This document shows positions 13,688 to 24,600 of a stretch of 64,000 bases of DNA, piece by piece. Numbering within the stretch: position 1 is the first letter of the stretch; every line of letters starts with the position of its first letter. Under the pieces are notes generated by a model that did no database searches, was not told where the DNA came from, and saw only the letters and a program-made list of their open reading frames with translations. The position numbers and the translations under genes were made by a program. The stretch comes from Theristus sp. LFF4_11 (Eukaryota > Nematoda > Chromadorea > Monhysterida > Xyalidae): the NCBI GenBank assembly GCA_030248135.1, contig JASANC010003586.1, forward strand, positions 1-64,000, read 5' to 3'.

Positions 13688-14423
13688 TAGGGTTGTTAAA
13701 CAAAAATGAAAATTTTTTTTTTTTAAAAAAAAGTGATTAAAAAAAAAACAAAAATGCCGATTTTTTTTTTAAAAAAAAATTCGAAAAATTTTCCTCTAAT
13801 ATGCACTGAAAACCTCAATTTTGGCACAATTTTTCGAAAGTTCAACAAAAATTTTCTTTGATTATACCTCGTAAAACCTTTAGCAGTCGATTTTGGGCCG
13901 TTTTACCGACTGATTTTAGGCTTCGACAACATCTGCGATGAAGTTTTTGAGCGTCCCAAAGCTTAGCCTACCATTTCCGATGCAGATAAGGTGACGATTA
14001 GCCTCGCAGAGCGTCCGATTGTGCTCGCTGCACCGTTTGCAAGCGCCACGTTGTCTGGTTGCTGCTTCGTGTCGTGTCGTCGCGACACCATCAGAAGAAT
14101 TGATCGAATTTCAAGGCGGTATGTTTGTCTTCACTTTAGCATTAGCTTAGCTGGGGACAATTAGTGACGTTTTGGAGGTCAAAACACAAGAAGAGGCATG
14201 GTGACGGTTTGGAAAATGGGTAATTGAGGTCACCAAAACAAAATCTGCAAAGTTCCGCCATACGGGTGTCATTCGGGAGGCGCTTGCATATCATATGTGG
14301 TTCTTCGGACTCCCTGATTGATTTAGCACAACTTTGATTTTTGAAATTTTTTTTTTTAAAAAAAAAATTTTTTTTTTTAAAAAAAAACAAAAATGACGAT
14401 TTTTGTTTTTTTTAACAACCCTA
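13688..14423. mobile_element. Non-autonomous hAT element, family A copy 1
   Basis: 736 bp with ends TAGGGTTGTTAAAC and, inverted, GTTTTTTTTAACAACCCTA. It is flanked by a perfect 8-bp target duplication GTCTCGAC (13680-13687 and 14424-14431), the length typical of the hAT superfamily. The ends are followed by A/T homopolymer palindromes. The middle (13860-14300) is unique sequence shared with the copies at 21949 and 46668 and contains no intact transposase. Confidence 0.9.
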
Positions 14424-15659
14424 GTCTCGACTCTGAGACCGTTAGAAACCGAAAAGTCGAAAGCGAAAGCAAAGAGAAAACACCGCATAAACACGTCATC
14501 ACTAACGATATCCATATTTGCTGTCGACGTCGTCTTCCTCTCACTGTGTGTGACGGCCGATTCGCGCGCGCTTTTGTCTTTCAGTTTCACTCTATTTTTT
14601 TATTGATTGGATTGCTCTGATAATTTCCTCTCAGTAGCGAAAGCGGGACCTCGGGTGAGGGGGGGGGTGTTTGCCTAATTTTAGAGGGGGGGGGGGTCAG
14701 GTGCCTTCTCGGTCAGGGGGGGGGGGGTGCACGGGAATCATAGACAAAAGACCGCACGTACCAAAAGACCGCACGTGCCAAAAGACCGCAAGACCAAAAT
14801 ACCGCAGATTGGTGTGGAACCAAAATACCGCACGTGCCAAAAGACCGCACGAGTATTTAGAAAGTCGGTTCCGCTGATTCTATGTCGATTTTACAGTTGC
14901 ATCAAGCAACATTCGTATCATTTCTTGTGATAAATTGTGTTGTTTTCGTTTGTTCATTGTTCGAGTTTCACTTTTACGCAACAAAAATGTTTTTCTTCGT
15001 TCAGTGGATTTGGAACACGGCCAACGTTTTCGGGGTTCAGTGGATTTGGAACACGGCCAAATAGTAAAAATGATTGTGGACACAGCCTTTAAAGCTCACT
15101 TTTGTTTGACTAGCAAATTGACCCGTGCCTACGGCACGGTTAGCTGATAAATACAACTATTATTTTTGAGTTGGTTTTCCCCTTTTGACCCTGCCCACGA
15201 CGCGGACTCAAAATCCGCAACCTTTTTAATCAGCAACAAACAACTGCAATTCCCTATTAAAGTATCAAAATCAATTCTCGCATTTATTAGCTTTTCAATG
15301 TCAATTATTTGTCTTTTCATTCTTTGCTTATCAGTTGCATTCCACTGTCCTTCCCGTTTAAAGTATCAAAAAAAACAATCTCCTTTGATCAGCAACAATT
15401 AACAGCCATTCCCGCTTAAAGTTTTAAAATTAATCTTGTTTGGTTAGCTTTTCAATGTCGTCACATGTTGTTCAATCGCCATTCCTGTTAAAAAAAATTA
15501 TAAAAAAACAATGTCGTTTGGTTAACAACAATTAACTGATACCGGTTTAAGTTTTTGTTTCAGTTTAAAATACAGGTTTAAGAAAAGCAATCTGCTTCAG
15601 TCAGCTGTCATTTCTGAATAGGCAACACTGTTCTAAATACCCATTGGAAAGCACCCGCT

Positions 15660-16640
15660 TTTGACTTGGTAATGGTTTTTTACCCGCTTACCCTAACCTA
15701 AGCCAGGCCTTTTAGAGTGTAAATGTCAAAAAGGCAACACTTCTGAACAATTGTTGCAAAACGCCAACTTTCGTTTTGATAAGTTGCTTCTTTTTCCCGC
15801 TTACTCTAACCTAAGCTAAGCCTTTTAAAGTTTAAATGACGAAAAATGCAAAACTTTTCTGAATATTCGCTGCAAAACGGCCACTTTTGTGTGGTATGTT
15901 TACTACTCTTACCTTTAACCCTAACCTTAGCCAAGGATTTTGATAGAATGGAAATGACAAAACAGCAACATTTTACTGAATACCCGTAGCAAAGCTCACC
16001 TAAGCCAAGCCTTTTAAAGTTTAAATGACGAAAAATGCAAAACTTTTCTGAATATTCGCTGCAAAACAGCCACTTTTGTGTGGTATGTTTACTGCTCTTA
16101 TTTTTAACCCTAACCTTAGCCAAGGATTTTTCATAGAATGGAAATGACAAAACAGCAACATTTTGCTGAATATCCGTAGCAAAGCTCCCGCTTTTGTTTT
16201 GAATGTTTACTTCTTTTCCCCGCTTACTCTAACCTAAGCCAGTTCTTTTTGATCGAGTGCAACAAAAAGCAACTCGTTTCTGAGTACCCATTGTGTAAAA
16301 CGGTCGCTTTTGTTTTGTTATGTAGCTTTTCTATCCTAAGTGATGAATTTTCTATGATAAAAAACAAATGAAGGAAAAAGCAACGATTTTCTACATACTG
16401 AACACCCGTAGCAAAGCTCCCGCTTTTGTTTTGAATGTTTACTTCTTTTCCCCGCTTACCCTAACCTAAGCCAGTTCTTTTTGATCGAGTGCAACAAAAA
16501 GCAACACGTTTCTGAGTACCCATTGTGTAAAACGGTCGCTTTTGTTTTGTTATGTAGCTTTTCTATCCTAAGTGACGCATTTTCTATGATAAAAAACAAA
16601 TGAAGGAAAAAGCAACGATTTTCTAAATACTCGTTGTAAA
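15660..16640. repeat. Nested tandem duplications with CCTAACCTAAGCC motif
   Basis: Two local duplications are visible. A unit of about 175 bp occurs at 15825-15995 and 15998-16175 (AAATGACGAAAAATGCAAAA, GTGTGGTATGTTTACT). A unit of about 230 bp occurs at 16180-16395 and 16410-16625 (CCCGCTTTTGTTTTGAATG, TTTCTATCCTAAGTGA). Each unit carries a CCTAACCTAAGCC(A) block, which recurs at 18965, 20680 (inverted) and 56340-56680. No gene is apparent. Confidence 0.7.
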
Positions 16641-16989
16641 CACCGGCTTTATAAAAAGTCTACCTTGTGAAAAGAGCGATCAACTTGCAAGCGATTGTTT
16701 TAAAAACTCGTTTTTTGTGAAAAACACTCCATCGTCTACAATGGAGTTCCTGCAATTCTTACGATTGTCTCGCTTGTTTGTTGTCGCTCTTGAGCAAAAG
16801 GCATCATGATGACTAACGTCATGTGGAATGACGATTTGAACTTTGCGTTGTCATTAGAAAATGGAGTATGAGTATTCAGCTGATGATGACTTAAATAGCA
16901 AAATTGGCTCAAACTTGTAAATTTTAATAGCCAATCAACGTAGCGGAACGGACCTGACTTACATACACAGTTACTATCTTAGTATTATA

Positions 16990-18135
16990 GATAATTTCTC
17001 ATGGATTATCAAAATTGGCTGAGGGAATCGTGAGCTAGGCGACGCTTTCTGTTGGCAGTCTGCGCGTTTCACCGTGTTTGTCTTGTGCACCAACCTGTCA
17101 CGCAACTCTACCGGCGCTGTGCTCAACCGATTTCAACGAAGTACGGCTCAATCAACTCAGTAGAACACCAGCAACACGATGATGTGTCGCTTGTGGTAAG
17201 TTCCGATCATTTTTTCAAAAACCAAAAAAATCCAAAATCACAATAAATTTGTGTTTTGTCGTTTTTCACACTTTTTTATTGCAAAGAAACCGATGCTGAA
17301 TAAAACAACAACCAACAACAAACGACATATCAACGTGTTCCCGCTGCTCTGCTGAGTTGATTGAGTCGTGGATCATGGAAATTGGCTGGGGGAATCGTGA
17401 GCTGGGCGACGTTTTCTGTTGACAATCTGCGCGTTTCGCCGTGTGTGTCGCGCGCGCCGACCTGTCACGCAGCACTGCCGGCGATGTGTTCGACCGATTT
17501 CGACGAACGACAGCTCAATCAATTCAGCAGAACACCGGCAACACGATGATGCGTCGCTTGTGGTAAGTTCCGATCATTTTTTCAAAAACCAAAAAAATCC
17601 AAAATCACAATAAATTTGTGTTTTGTCGTTTTCACACTTTTTTTATTGCAAAGCAACCGATGCTGAATAAAACAACAACCAACAACAAACGACATATCAA
17701 CTTGTTTCCGCTGCTCTGCTGAGTTGATTGAGTCATGGATCATGAAAATTGGCTGGGGGAATCGTGAGCTGGACGACGTTTTCTGTTGACAATCTGATCG
17801 TTTCACCGTGTGTGTCGCGCGCGCCGACCTGTCACGCAGCACTGCCGGCGCTGTGCTTGACCGATTTCGACGAACGACAGCTCAATCAATTCAGCAGAAC
17901 ACCGGCAACACGATGTTTAATATAACAAAAACCAACCATAAACGACATGTCATCATGTTTCGGGTGCTCTGCTGATTTGATTGCTCAATCGTGGATTTCC
18001 AAAATCGGCCAAGGAAATCGTGATTCACGACGTTTTGTGTGCGTCACGACATGTGTCTTGTGCGCCGACCTGTCACGCGACTTTGCCGGCTCTGTGCTCA
18101 ACCGATTTTAAGGATCGACGGCTCAATCAATGATT
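16990..18135. repeat. Satellite-like array, 367-bp unit, about three copies
   Basis: The phrase GACG(C/T)TTTCTGTTG starts at 17041, 17408 and 17775, giving two exact 367-bp periods, and a diverged partial copy follows to about 18130. Units share GTCACGCA-CTGCCGGCG, GAACACCGGCAACACGATG and TGTGTTTTGTCG blocks. Copies differ by scattered substitutions that break any shared reading frame, so I treat it as non-coding tandem DNA. Confidence 0.8.
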
Positions 18136-18744
18136 TTTGTAGAATAAAAAAAGGATAGGAAGACAAAATAAACATAAAAGAACATATCATAATCACGTAC
18201 GCAGTGACTGATTTTGGTGCGGTCTTTTGGCACGTGCGGTATTTTGGTTTGATAGCATCTGCGGTCTTTTGGTCACAAAAAAATCTCAAATCTGCGGTCT
18301 TTTGGCACGTGCGGTCTTTTGTCCGCAAGCCGTGCACGGGCAGCAAATTTTCCTGAGGGGGGGGGGGGGGTGCACTGGCAGAAAAATTTCGTGAGGGGGG
18401 GTGCACGGGATCGCACGGGCAATACCAAATTTTTGCCTTAGAAAAACACAGAAATTCTTGTAAAATACAGAATATTTTGTGCAAACAAGCTGCTTGTTTG
18501 GTCAGAAACAACAAAATCTATGCAGGGACAGACACAAACGTCAAGAAAAATGCAAAAATTACGGTATTTTTGAAAAAAATTGAGATGAGATTGACCACCG
18601 TGAGGGGGGGGGGTGCGATCCCGTGTTTTCTCGCGGAGGGGGGTGGGGGGGAGTCTGGTACCCGTGTCGAGGTAAAGGGGGGGAGGGGGGGTACACGGGT
18701 ATCTGCCCGTGCACGGGCAGGATTTTCGGCTGAGGGGGGGGTGG

Positions 18745-19310
18745 ACCCCCCCCGGCTCGTGTACTATTCCGGCCCGCGAAATGACGGCCCGTAGAATTCC
18801 GGCCCGCTCATTCCGGCCCGAAGAATTCCGGCCCGAAGAATTCCGGCCCGGAGAATTTTCGCCAGCAAGAACAATATTAAACCACACGAAGTGATTTTTG
18901 GTAAATAAATTCTTAAGTGATTTTTTATTTTTGTCTGGAACTTGCTTGCAGTGACTTGTAGGTTCCTAATCCTAAGCCAAGCCTTTTTGATAAGGTAAAA
19001 GGGTCACAAATCCTGTTCATGATAAAAAAATTTAAAAATTTATTTGTAGTTTCTTTTTTCAAAGGTTTCACTTTCCAAAAAAGCAAACAGGACGAACATG
19101 ATTGAAAATACACTGTAACATGTGAACATCGATATTTTTATTTTATTATTTCATTACCAAAATCACATCGTGTGGTTTAATATTGTTCGTGCTGGCGAAA
19201 ATTCTCCGGGCCGGAATTCTTCGGGCCGGAATGAGCGGGCCGGAATTCTTCAGGCCGGAATTAGCGGGCCGGAATTGTACCCCCCCCCCCCCCCACCCCC
19301 CCCGCACTTT
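18745..19310. mobile_element. Second foldback-like element (CCGGCCCGAAGAATT arms)
   Basis: The left arm, 18760-18895, has five or more GGCCCG(A/G)(A/G)GAATTCC repeats followed by CGCCAGCAAGAACAATATTA. The right arm, 19155-19285, is its reverse complement in the same order. The loop (about 18900-19150) carries a CCTAAGCCAAGCC block and an A-rich stretch. C/G homopolymers lie at both outer edges. The design is the same as the 14.6-18.4 kb element but the repeat sequence differs. Confidence 0.6.
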
Positions 19311-19451
19311 CGCTACTGTATTCCTCTTATGATTTGCACAGAGAATCAGCGGTTATTTTGGTCTTTTTGAGAAGAAATCGTCAATGTGACCCAAAAAACG
19401 TACCGTTTGTTTCAGTAGCAAAAGTGCGGGGGCCGGGGGCGGGTCCACCCT

Positions 19452-19620
19452 AGAATTGTTAAACAAAAATCGAATTTTTTTAAAATTATTAAAAAAACAA
19501 AAACGCCGATTATTTTTTTTTAATTCGAAAAATTTTCCTCTTTTATGCATGAAAACCTCAAATTTGGCACAATTTTTCGAAAGTTTAACAAAAATTTTCT
19601 TTGGTGTCTTCGAAGACAAA
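19452..19620. mobile_element. Truncated hAT family A end
   Basis: Begins TAGAATTGTTAAACAAAAATC, a diverged hAT-A terminus, and continues with the family's AAATTTGGCACAATTTTTCGAAAG segment. It stops at about 19600, where the CTTCGAAGACA and GATAGATAATAGCTGAG repeat begins. That repeat is shared, inverted, with 55500-55575. Confidence 0.65.
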
Positions 19621-19803
19621 AATTTTCAGACAGATAAAAAAAAAATAACTGACTGAGAAATTTTTAGATAGATAATAGCTGAGCCGAACCCCCCCCCCTA
19701 GGGTTAGGGAAAAAAACGGATTTTTTTTAATTAAATTTTTTTAAAAATTTTTTTACAAGTTAGGTTCGTTCGTAGCGTCTCGTCGAGCTGACCTCGTCGT
19801 CGT

Positions 19804-20413
19804 GTGACCAGCATCGACACACGCTTCCGTGCGCGTTTCCACGACGAATCCAACATCATGGCCACGTACGTTGATCCGCGATTCAAGAATACTGCAGTCG
19901 TCTTCGAAAATGAAGGCGCGATTCGTTGTGAACTACTTCACATTGCAAAGAAAATCTTGAAACGACCGGAGACGCCCACAAACTGCGACGATACATCCGA
20001 GATCGCGAACAACGACGATGACGAAAGTGAACGCGAGCCCGAACCAAAAAAGAAATCGACTGGCCTCTACGGAGGCATCGAGTTTCACGCTGCGCGACCG
20101 CGCAACCCGTCAGGCGAATCCAGTCTCGAAGACGAACTACGCGGCGAAATGAATATGTACGAGTCGGATGATTTTATCGACGAACCGGACAAAAGCAATC
20201 TAATGCTAGACTTTTGGCGGGCTGAACTCGTCTAAATACCCCAAACTATCGACAATCGCGCGCAGATACCTGGCACCGCTACCAACAAGCGTGGCAAGCG
20301 AACGAATGTTCTCTGAAGCCAGGCAGGTGTTTGTGTACAGCCGATCTTGTCTGTCAACTCAGAACGCCGAAAAGGTCATGTTTCTGAATGAAGTGTTGCC
20401 AGCAGCGATGTGA
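19804..20413 (+). pseudogene. hAT transposase, C-terminal remnant with frameshift
   Basis: The frame 19804-20235 reads as the late part of a hAT transposase: YVDPRFKNTA, an acidic insert, then LDFWRAELV. A one-base shift at about 20229 is needed to continue into LPTSVASERMFSEA and the hAT C-terminal dimerisation region, ending at a TGA at 20411-20413. The N-terminal BED zinc finger and the catalytic domain upstream are absent, so the gene is dead. Related proteins include ZBED-type and Tam3/hobo transposases. Confidence 0.85.
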
Positions 20414-20779
20414 ATTTTGTCAATTGTTGTTGTTGTTGTTGTAATTTTTGGTTGGTTCACGTGCTGTGTCTTGCTGACTTTGTTTCTGTGTCAGTGCTGT
20501 TTTATGCTGAAAATGTGATGAATAAGCGACGAAATGTGCCTAAAGCTTCATTACTAAAGCGCACGCGCACGCGGCATCGGCATGCTCATGCTCATGATCC
20601 ACTAGCGCGCCTGCACACGCTCCGGCCCCAACAAGAACTTGTTAAAAACGCAATTGTTCTGACATCTTCCTTCTTGAAAAGGCTTGGCTTAGGTTAGGAT
20701 TTAGGTCAGGATATTGTTTAGCTTTGAATTAGGCTTTAGGATTAGGTTTTGGTTTAGGCTAGTTTAGGCAATGTTTTTT

Positions 20780-20905
20780 AGACATAAAAAGGCCATTCCG
20801 GTCCGGATTCCGGCAATTTTTGCCGGATCCGGCCCGGCCGGAATGGGCTTTTGCCGGATCCGGCCCGGATTCCGGCAAATTTGCCGGATCCATCCCTACA
20901 ACCAG
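20780..20905. repeat. CCGGATCCGGC-rich palindromic block
   Basis: About 120 bp of repeated GCCGGATCCGG and GGATTCCGGCAA words with internal dyad symmetry. It looks like part of another repeat lying inside the hAT-D element. No function is evident. Confidence 0.5.
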
Positions 20906-21672
20906 CTATGCTATCTGCCACATGGCGAGAGCCCACTCTTCAAAATCATCGTATCGAAAACACGTACCATGATTTCGCGATCACGTTGCGGGCAACTGAC
21001 AGACGCAAGTTTAACACGTTAGTTTAGCTCAGCACGCAAGTTTTAACATGTGGTCATGTTATCGGGTATCTGAAAAACGGTCGTGTGATGTGGTATTAAC
21101 CAACATCTCCGCTCAAATTGTTTAACAATATATCGCACAACTCCATTGTAGACCTATAACATACGCCAATCAACAAGATATCATGTTCATCTCATGGCCT
21201 ACCGACTGAAAAACATGTTCTAAGTTGCAAGAAAACGATTTCTGAAACGATATTTCAATTCAGTTTAGTCATTTCAACGCTAAAAATTGACTCCAGAAGT
21301 CGTCCAAATCGAAAAACATGGAGTACGTCGGTCAAAATGACCAAATAATGACATTTACCTAAGCACACAAAGAAGTTGGGAAGAAAATTTGGTTTGAACT
21401 TTCAAAAAATTATGCCATAAATCGAATTTTCAGAGCAAAGTAGAAGAAAAAGTTTTCAAATTTTTTTTTTAAGTTTGAAAAAAAAATCCAAATTTAAAAA
21501 AAACGAAAAAAAATAAAAAAAATTTTTTTAAAGCCCCTAGGCCCTAACCCTACCCCCCCCCCCTAGAAGAACAACTGTGCCCCTGCCGCTCACTTTAAAA
21601 CCGCTGGCGCTGACCATTGGACAACCCAACAGATCTACGTCTCAGTCAGAATAAAGAGAAAAATAGAGAACA

Positions 21673-24600
21673 ATGTTCACGCGAAAATTGCGAGCGCTGA
21701 ATTTCCCACAGGCTGACGTGTTTGATTGTTCGAGTGAGTTTTCTGTTTTTTTTCTGATCTAGCAGTGTTTCCTTTTCTCTTTCTTTCCTTCGTGGCACTG
21801 TTAAAAGAATCATGGCCGCAACTGGCCAGGCGAAACGCGCCTGCCTTGCATTTGCAGTTGAAAGTTTTTGCTCAAACGCTGCAGCCAGTTTCCCTTCCCC
21901 TGAATGTAACAGCTGAATGTGCTGACATTGGATTTGAAGGGTCACAAGTAGGGTTGTTAAACAAAAATGAAAATTTTTTTTTTTAAAAAAAAAGTGATTA
22001 AAAAAAAAAACAAAAATGCCGATTTTTTTTTTTAAAAAAAAAAATTCGAAAAATTTTCCTCTAATATGCTCTGAAAACCTCAATTTTGGCACAATTTTTC
22101 GAAAGTTCAACAAAAATTTTCTTTGATTATACCTCGTAAAACCTTTAGCAGTCGATTTTGGGCCGTTTTACCGACTGATTTTAGGCTTCGACAACATCTG
22201 CGATGAAGTTTTTGAGCGTCCCAAAGCTTATCCTACCATTTCCGATGCAGATAAGGTGACGATTAGCCTCGCAGAGCGTCCGATTGTGCTCGCTGCACCG
22301 TTTGCAAGCGCTACGTTGTCTGGTTGCTGCTTCGTGTCGTGTCGTCGCGACACCATCAGAAGAATTGATCGAATTTCAAGGCGGTATGTTTGTCTTCACT
22401 TCAGCATTAGCTTAGCTGGGGACAATTAGTGACGTTTTGGAGGTCAAAACACAAGAAGAGGCATGGTGACGGTTTGGAAAAGGGGTAATTGAGGTCACCA
22501 AAACAAAATCTGCAAAGTTCCGCCATACGGGTGTCATTCCGGAGGCGCTTGCATATCATATGTGGTTCTTCGGACTCCCTGATTGATTTAGCACAACTTT
22601 GATTTTTGAAATTTTTTTTTTAAAAAAAAAAATTTTTTTTTAAAAAAAAACAAAAATGACGATTTTTGTTTTTTTTAACAACCCTAGTCACAAGGCTACG
22701 CGAGCCTAATTGGAGAAATAATTGTTGAATCAATCATGATATAAGCTGTGGCGACCGACACACACAAACACGTGCACAGTCACAATCACAGTCGCGCACG
22801 CTCACAGTCGAGGGGATACAAAAGCGCGCCCTGAAGGTGCACTGTTCGATTCCCAACCGTGAATTTTTCAGTTTTTTTTTCAAAACATCCAATCTCAGCA
22901 CATTCAAACAAAACTAATTGTTGCGTTTGAATGAAAAATTTCAACTGCAGACGCCAGTGTCGTTTCGCAACGATTCTTTAACTGTACCCAGTAACCCAAT
23001 TCGTTTTTCAAAGTCCTTGTGGGATTTTAACCCATTAATAAGGCAAGAAACAAGTTCGATTATAACTGAAAATGATATTTTAGCTGTCCTCCGTCAGTTG
23101 CGAGGGAGGGGGGGGTATGACGTTTACTTGAGAAACACCGAAGCAAGATCAGAATAGAAGTGCGGACACTGCACATTTGAAAGCAAACAATCAAACACGA
23201 TTACTTTCTTGTTATTATGGATGTTTATGAAAAAACGTTTTTCTTTTGTGTTTTGTCAGACGACTCTCACGTTCAGAAGCTTGTTATTTGGCTGGAGGAT
23301 CAGAAGATCCGCCAATATCCGATCGAGCAACGGCAGTCGCTGCGCGAGACTGGCGACCCAAAAAAGTGGACCGACGCCTTTCACAAAGTCTTTCTTATTG
23401 TTTTGTTTTTTTCTGCACTTCAGTTCCGTTGTAGCATGTCTTGTCTTATGGCTGATGTCTTTGGTAGGAATCCTTTTTTCAAACATAAAACGCCAACCAC
23501 AGAATCTCGCCATTTCAGTACATCAAAGACACCGGATGTCCGCTATCGTCGTCGTCCGCTCCGCGCGAGCAAATCCTTGAGTGGCTCTTTTCACACGCGA
23601 TTCACTTGGAATATTCCGACAATAGTGTGAAAATCTTGTTTTTTTTTAATTTTGTGTTTTTTTGGGTTTATTTTGCAAATCGAAATCCAAAAATGACACA
23701 GTGAAACATTGAGACACTCGCTTTTCAGAAGACGCCTACAAGGACGCCGAAAAAGTGCGCGCGTCCTGCAGCAAAACTCCACTCGCCTCGAGTAACCCGC
23801 TGGACAAACTGAATTGTGTGTGAGAAGTTTTTTTATAGAATTCCGAAATCTCGTGTGAGATTTTTCCGAGTTACTTTGCTTTCCAAAACCTCGCCGACTC
23901 TTGAGTCTTGACTCGCGGTATCATCCTTTTTTGTGGTTCTGCGGATTCAATGCGCGCATGGATGAGAAAACAGTTTTCATGCTTTACGCGGAATTTTTTT
24001 GAAACCTTTTGAAGTTTTCTTTTCTTCCAGTCGAATCGGACGACTTCAAGGCCGGGGTGCAAGAATTGGCGAAAGCACTTGGTGTGACGCCGCATCCCGA
24101 TCATTTGATCACATTGAAGGTGACAAGTTTTTTTTGCAATGCTGCTGTTTGCCGGTTTTATGGCCGTTGAAATGTGTTTTTTTTCTAATCGTGCCCACGC
24201 GCTGGTTTGTAATAAAATGTGGCATTGCAAAAATCGCCCATTGAAAAATCTTGTTACACTTTCATTCCGGTCGGCAATGGCATTGAGACAGTTTTCTCAA
24301 TGTGATTTTTTGAAAATCACAGAATAATTGGACGATCATTCATCCATAAGCCGATTAACGATTTGTATGCGGGTGAATCAATGTCATTGCATGGAATCAT
24401 TGTATCTATACAATGGATGTGTCATTCTTAGAGCCCAATGTTGATTTAAAAAACATTTTTTGCAGGCAATCAGCAGACTCGTGAACGAAAAGCTTTCCAA
24501 TGAAACCTTGAACGCAGCGGCGCAAAAGTCGAAACAAAGTAAAACTAGCAAGGTTGGCGGTTTTTTGTCATTAGTCTGAAAAGACTTTTGAAAATGTCAT

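Larger units (their letters stand above)
14640..18420. mobile_element. Foldback-like composite element, about 3.7 kb
   Basis: Two long inverted arms made of tandem repeats bound this block. The left arm (14733-14855) repeats AAAAGACCGCACGTGCC and AAAATACCGCA words. The right arm (18205-18345) carries the reverse complement (TGCGGTCTTTTGGCACG). Outside each arm lie GTGCACGGG and poly-G tracts. Inverted arms built of short tandem repeats are the known mark of Foldback/Galileo-type elements. The interior holds AT-rich repeats and a 367-bp satellite. No transposase frame was seen, and the exact outer ends and target duplication are uncertain. Confidence 0.5.
19699..21552 (+). mobile_element. Degenerate hAT transposon (family D)
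   Basis: The ends read TAGGGTTAGGG and, inverted, CCCTAACCCTA. They are flanked on both sides by at least eight C residues, compatible with an 8-bp duplication of a poly-C target. The element contains the 3' part of a hAT transposase (19804-20413). A later insertion or rearrangement is suggested by the CCGGATTCCGGCAA block at 20790-20900. AT runs adjoin each end, as in the non-autonomous families here. Confidence 0.65.

Noticed and set aside
14515..14590. First exon of coatomer zeta (MDI...)
   Set aside because: Phase and a GTTAGT donor would fit, but the peptide is too short to recognise and lies beyond a transposon, so it is mentioned only as a candidate.
15660..16470. CCCTAACCTAAGCC blocks as interstitial telomeric repeats
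   Set aside because: The words are irregular, widely spaced and embedded in longer duplicated units; no run of a uniform (TTAGG)n or (TTAGGG)n is present.
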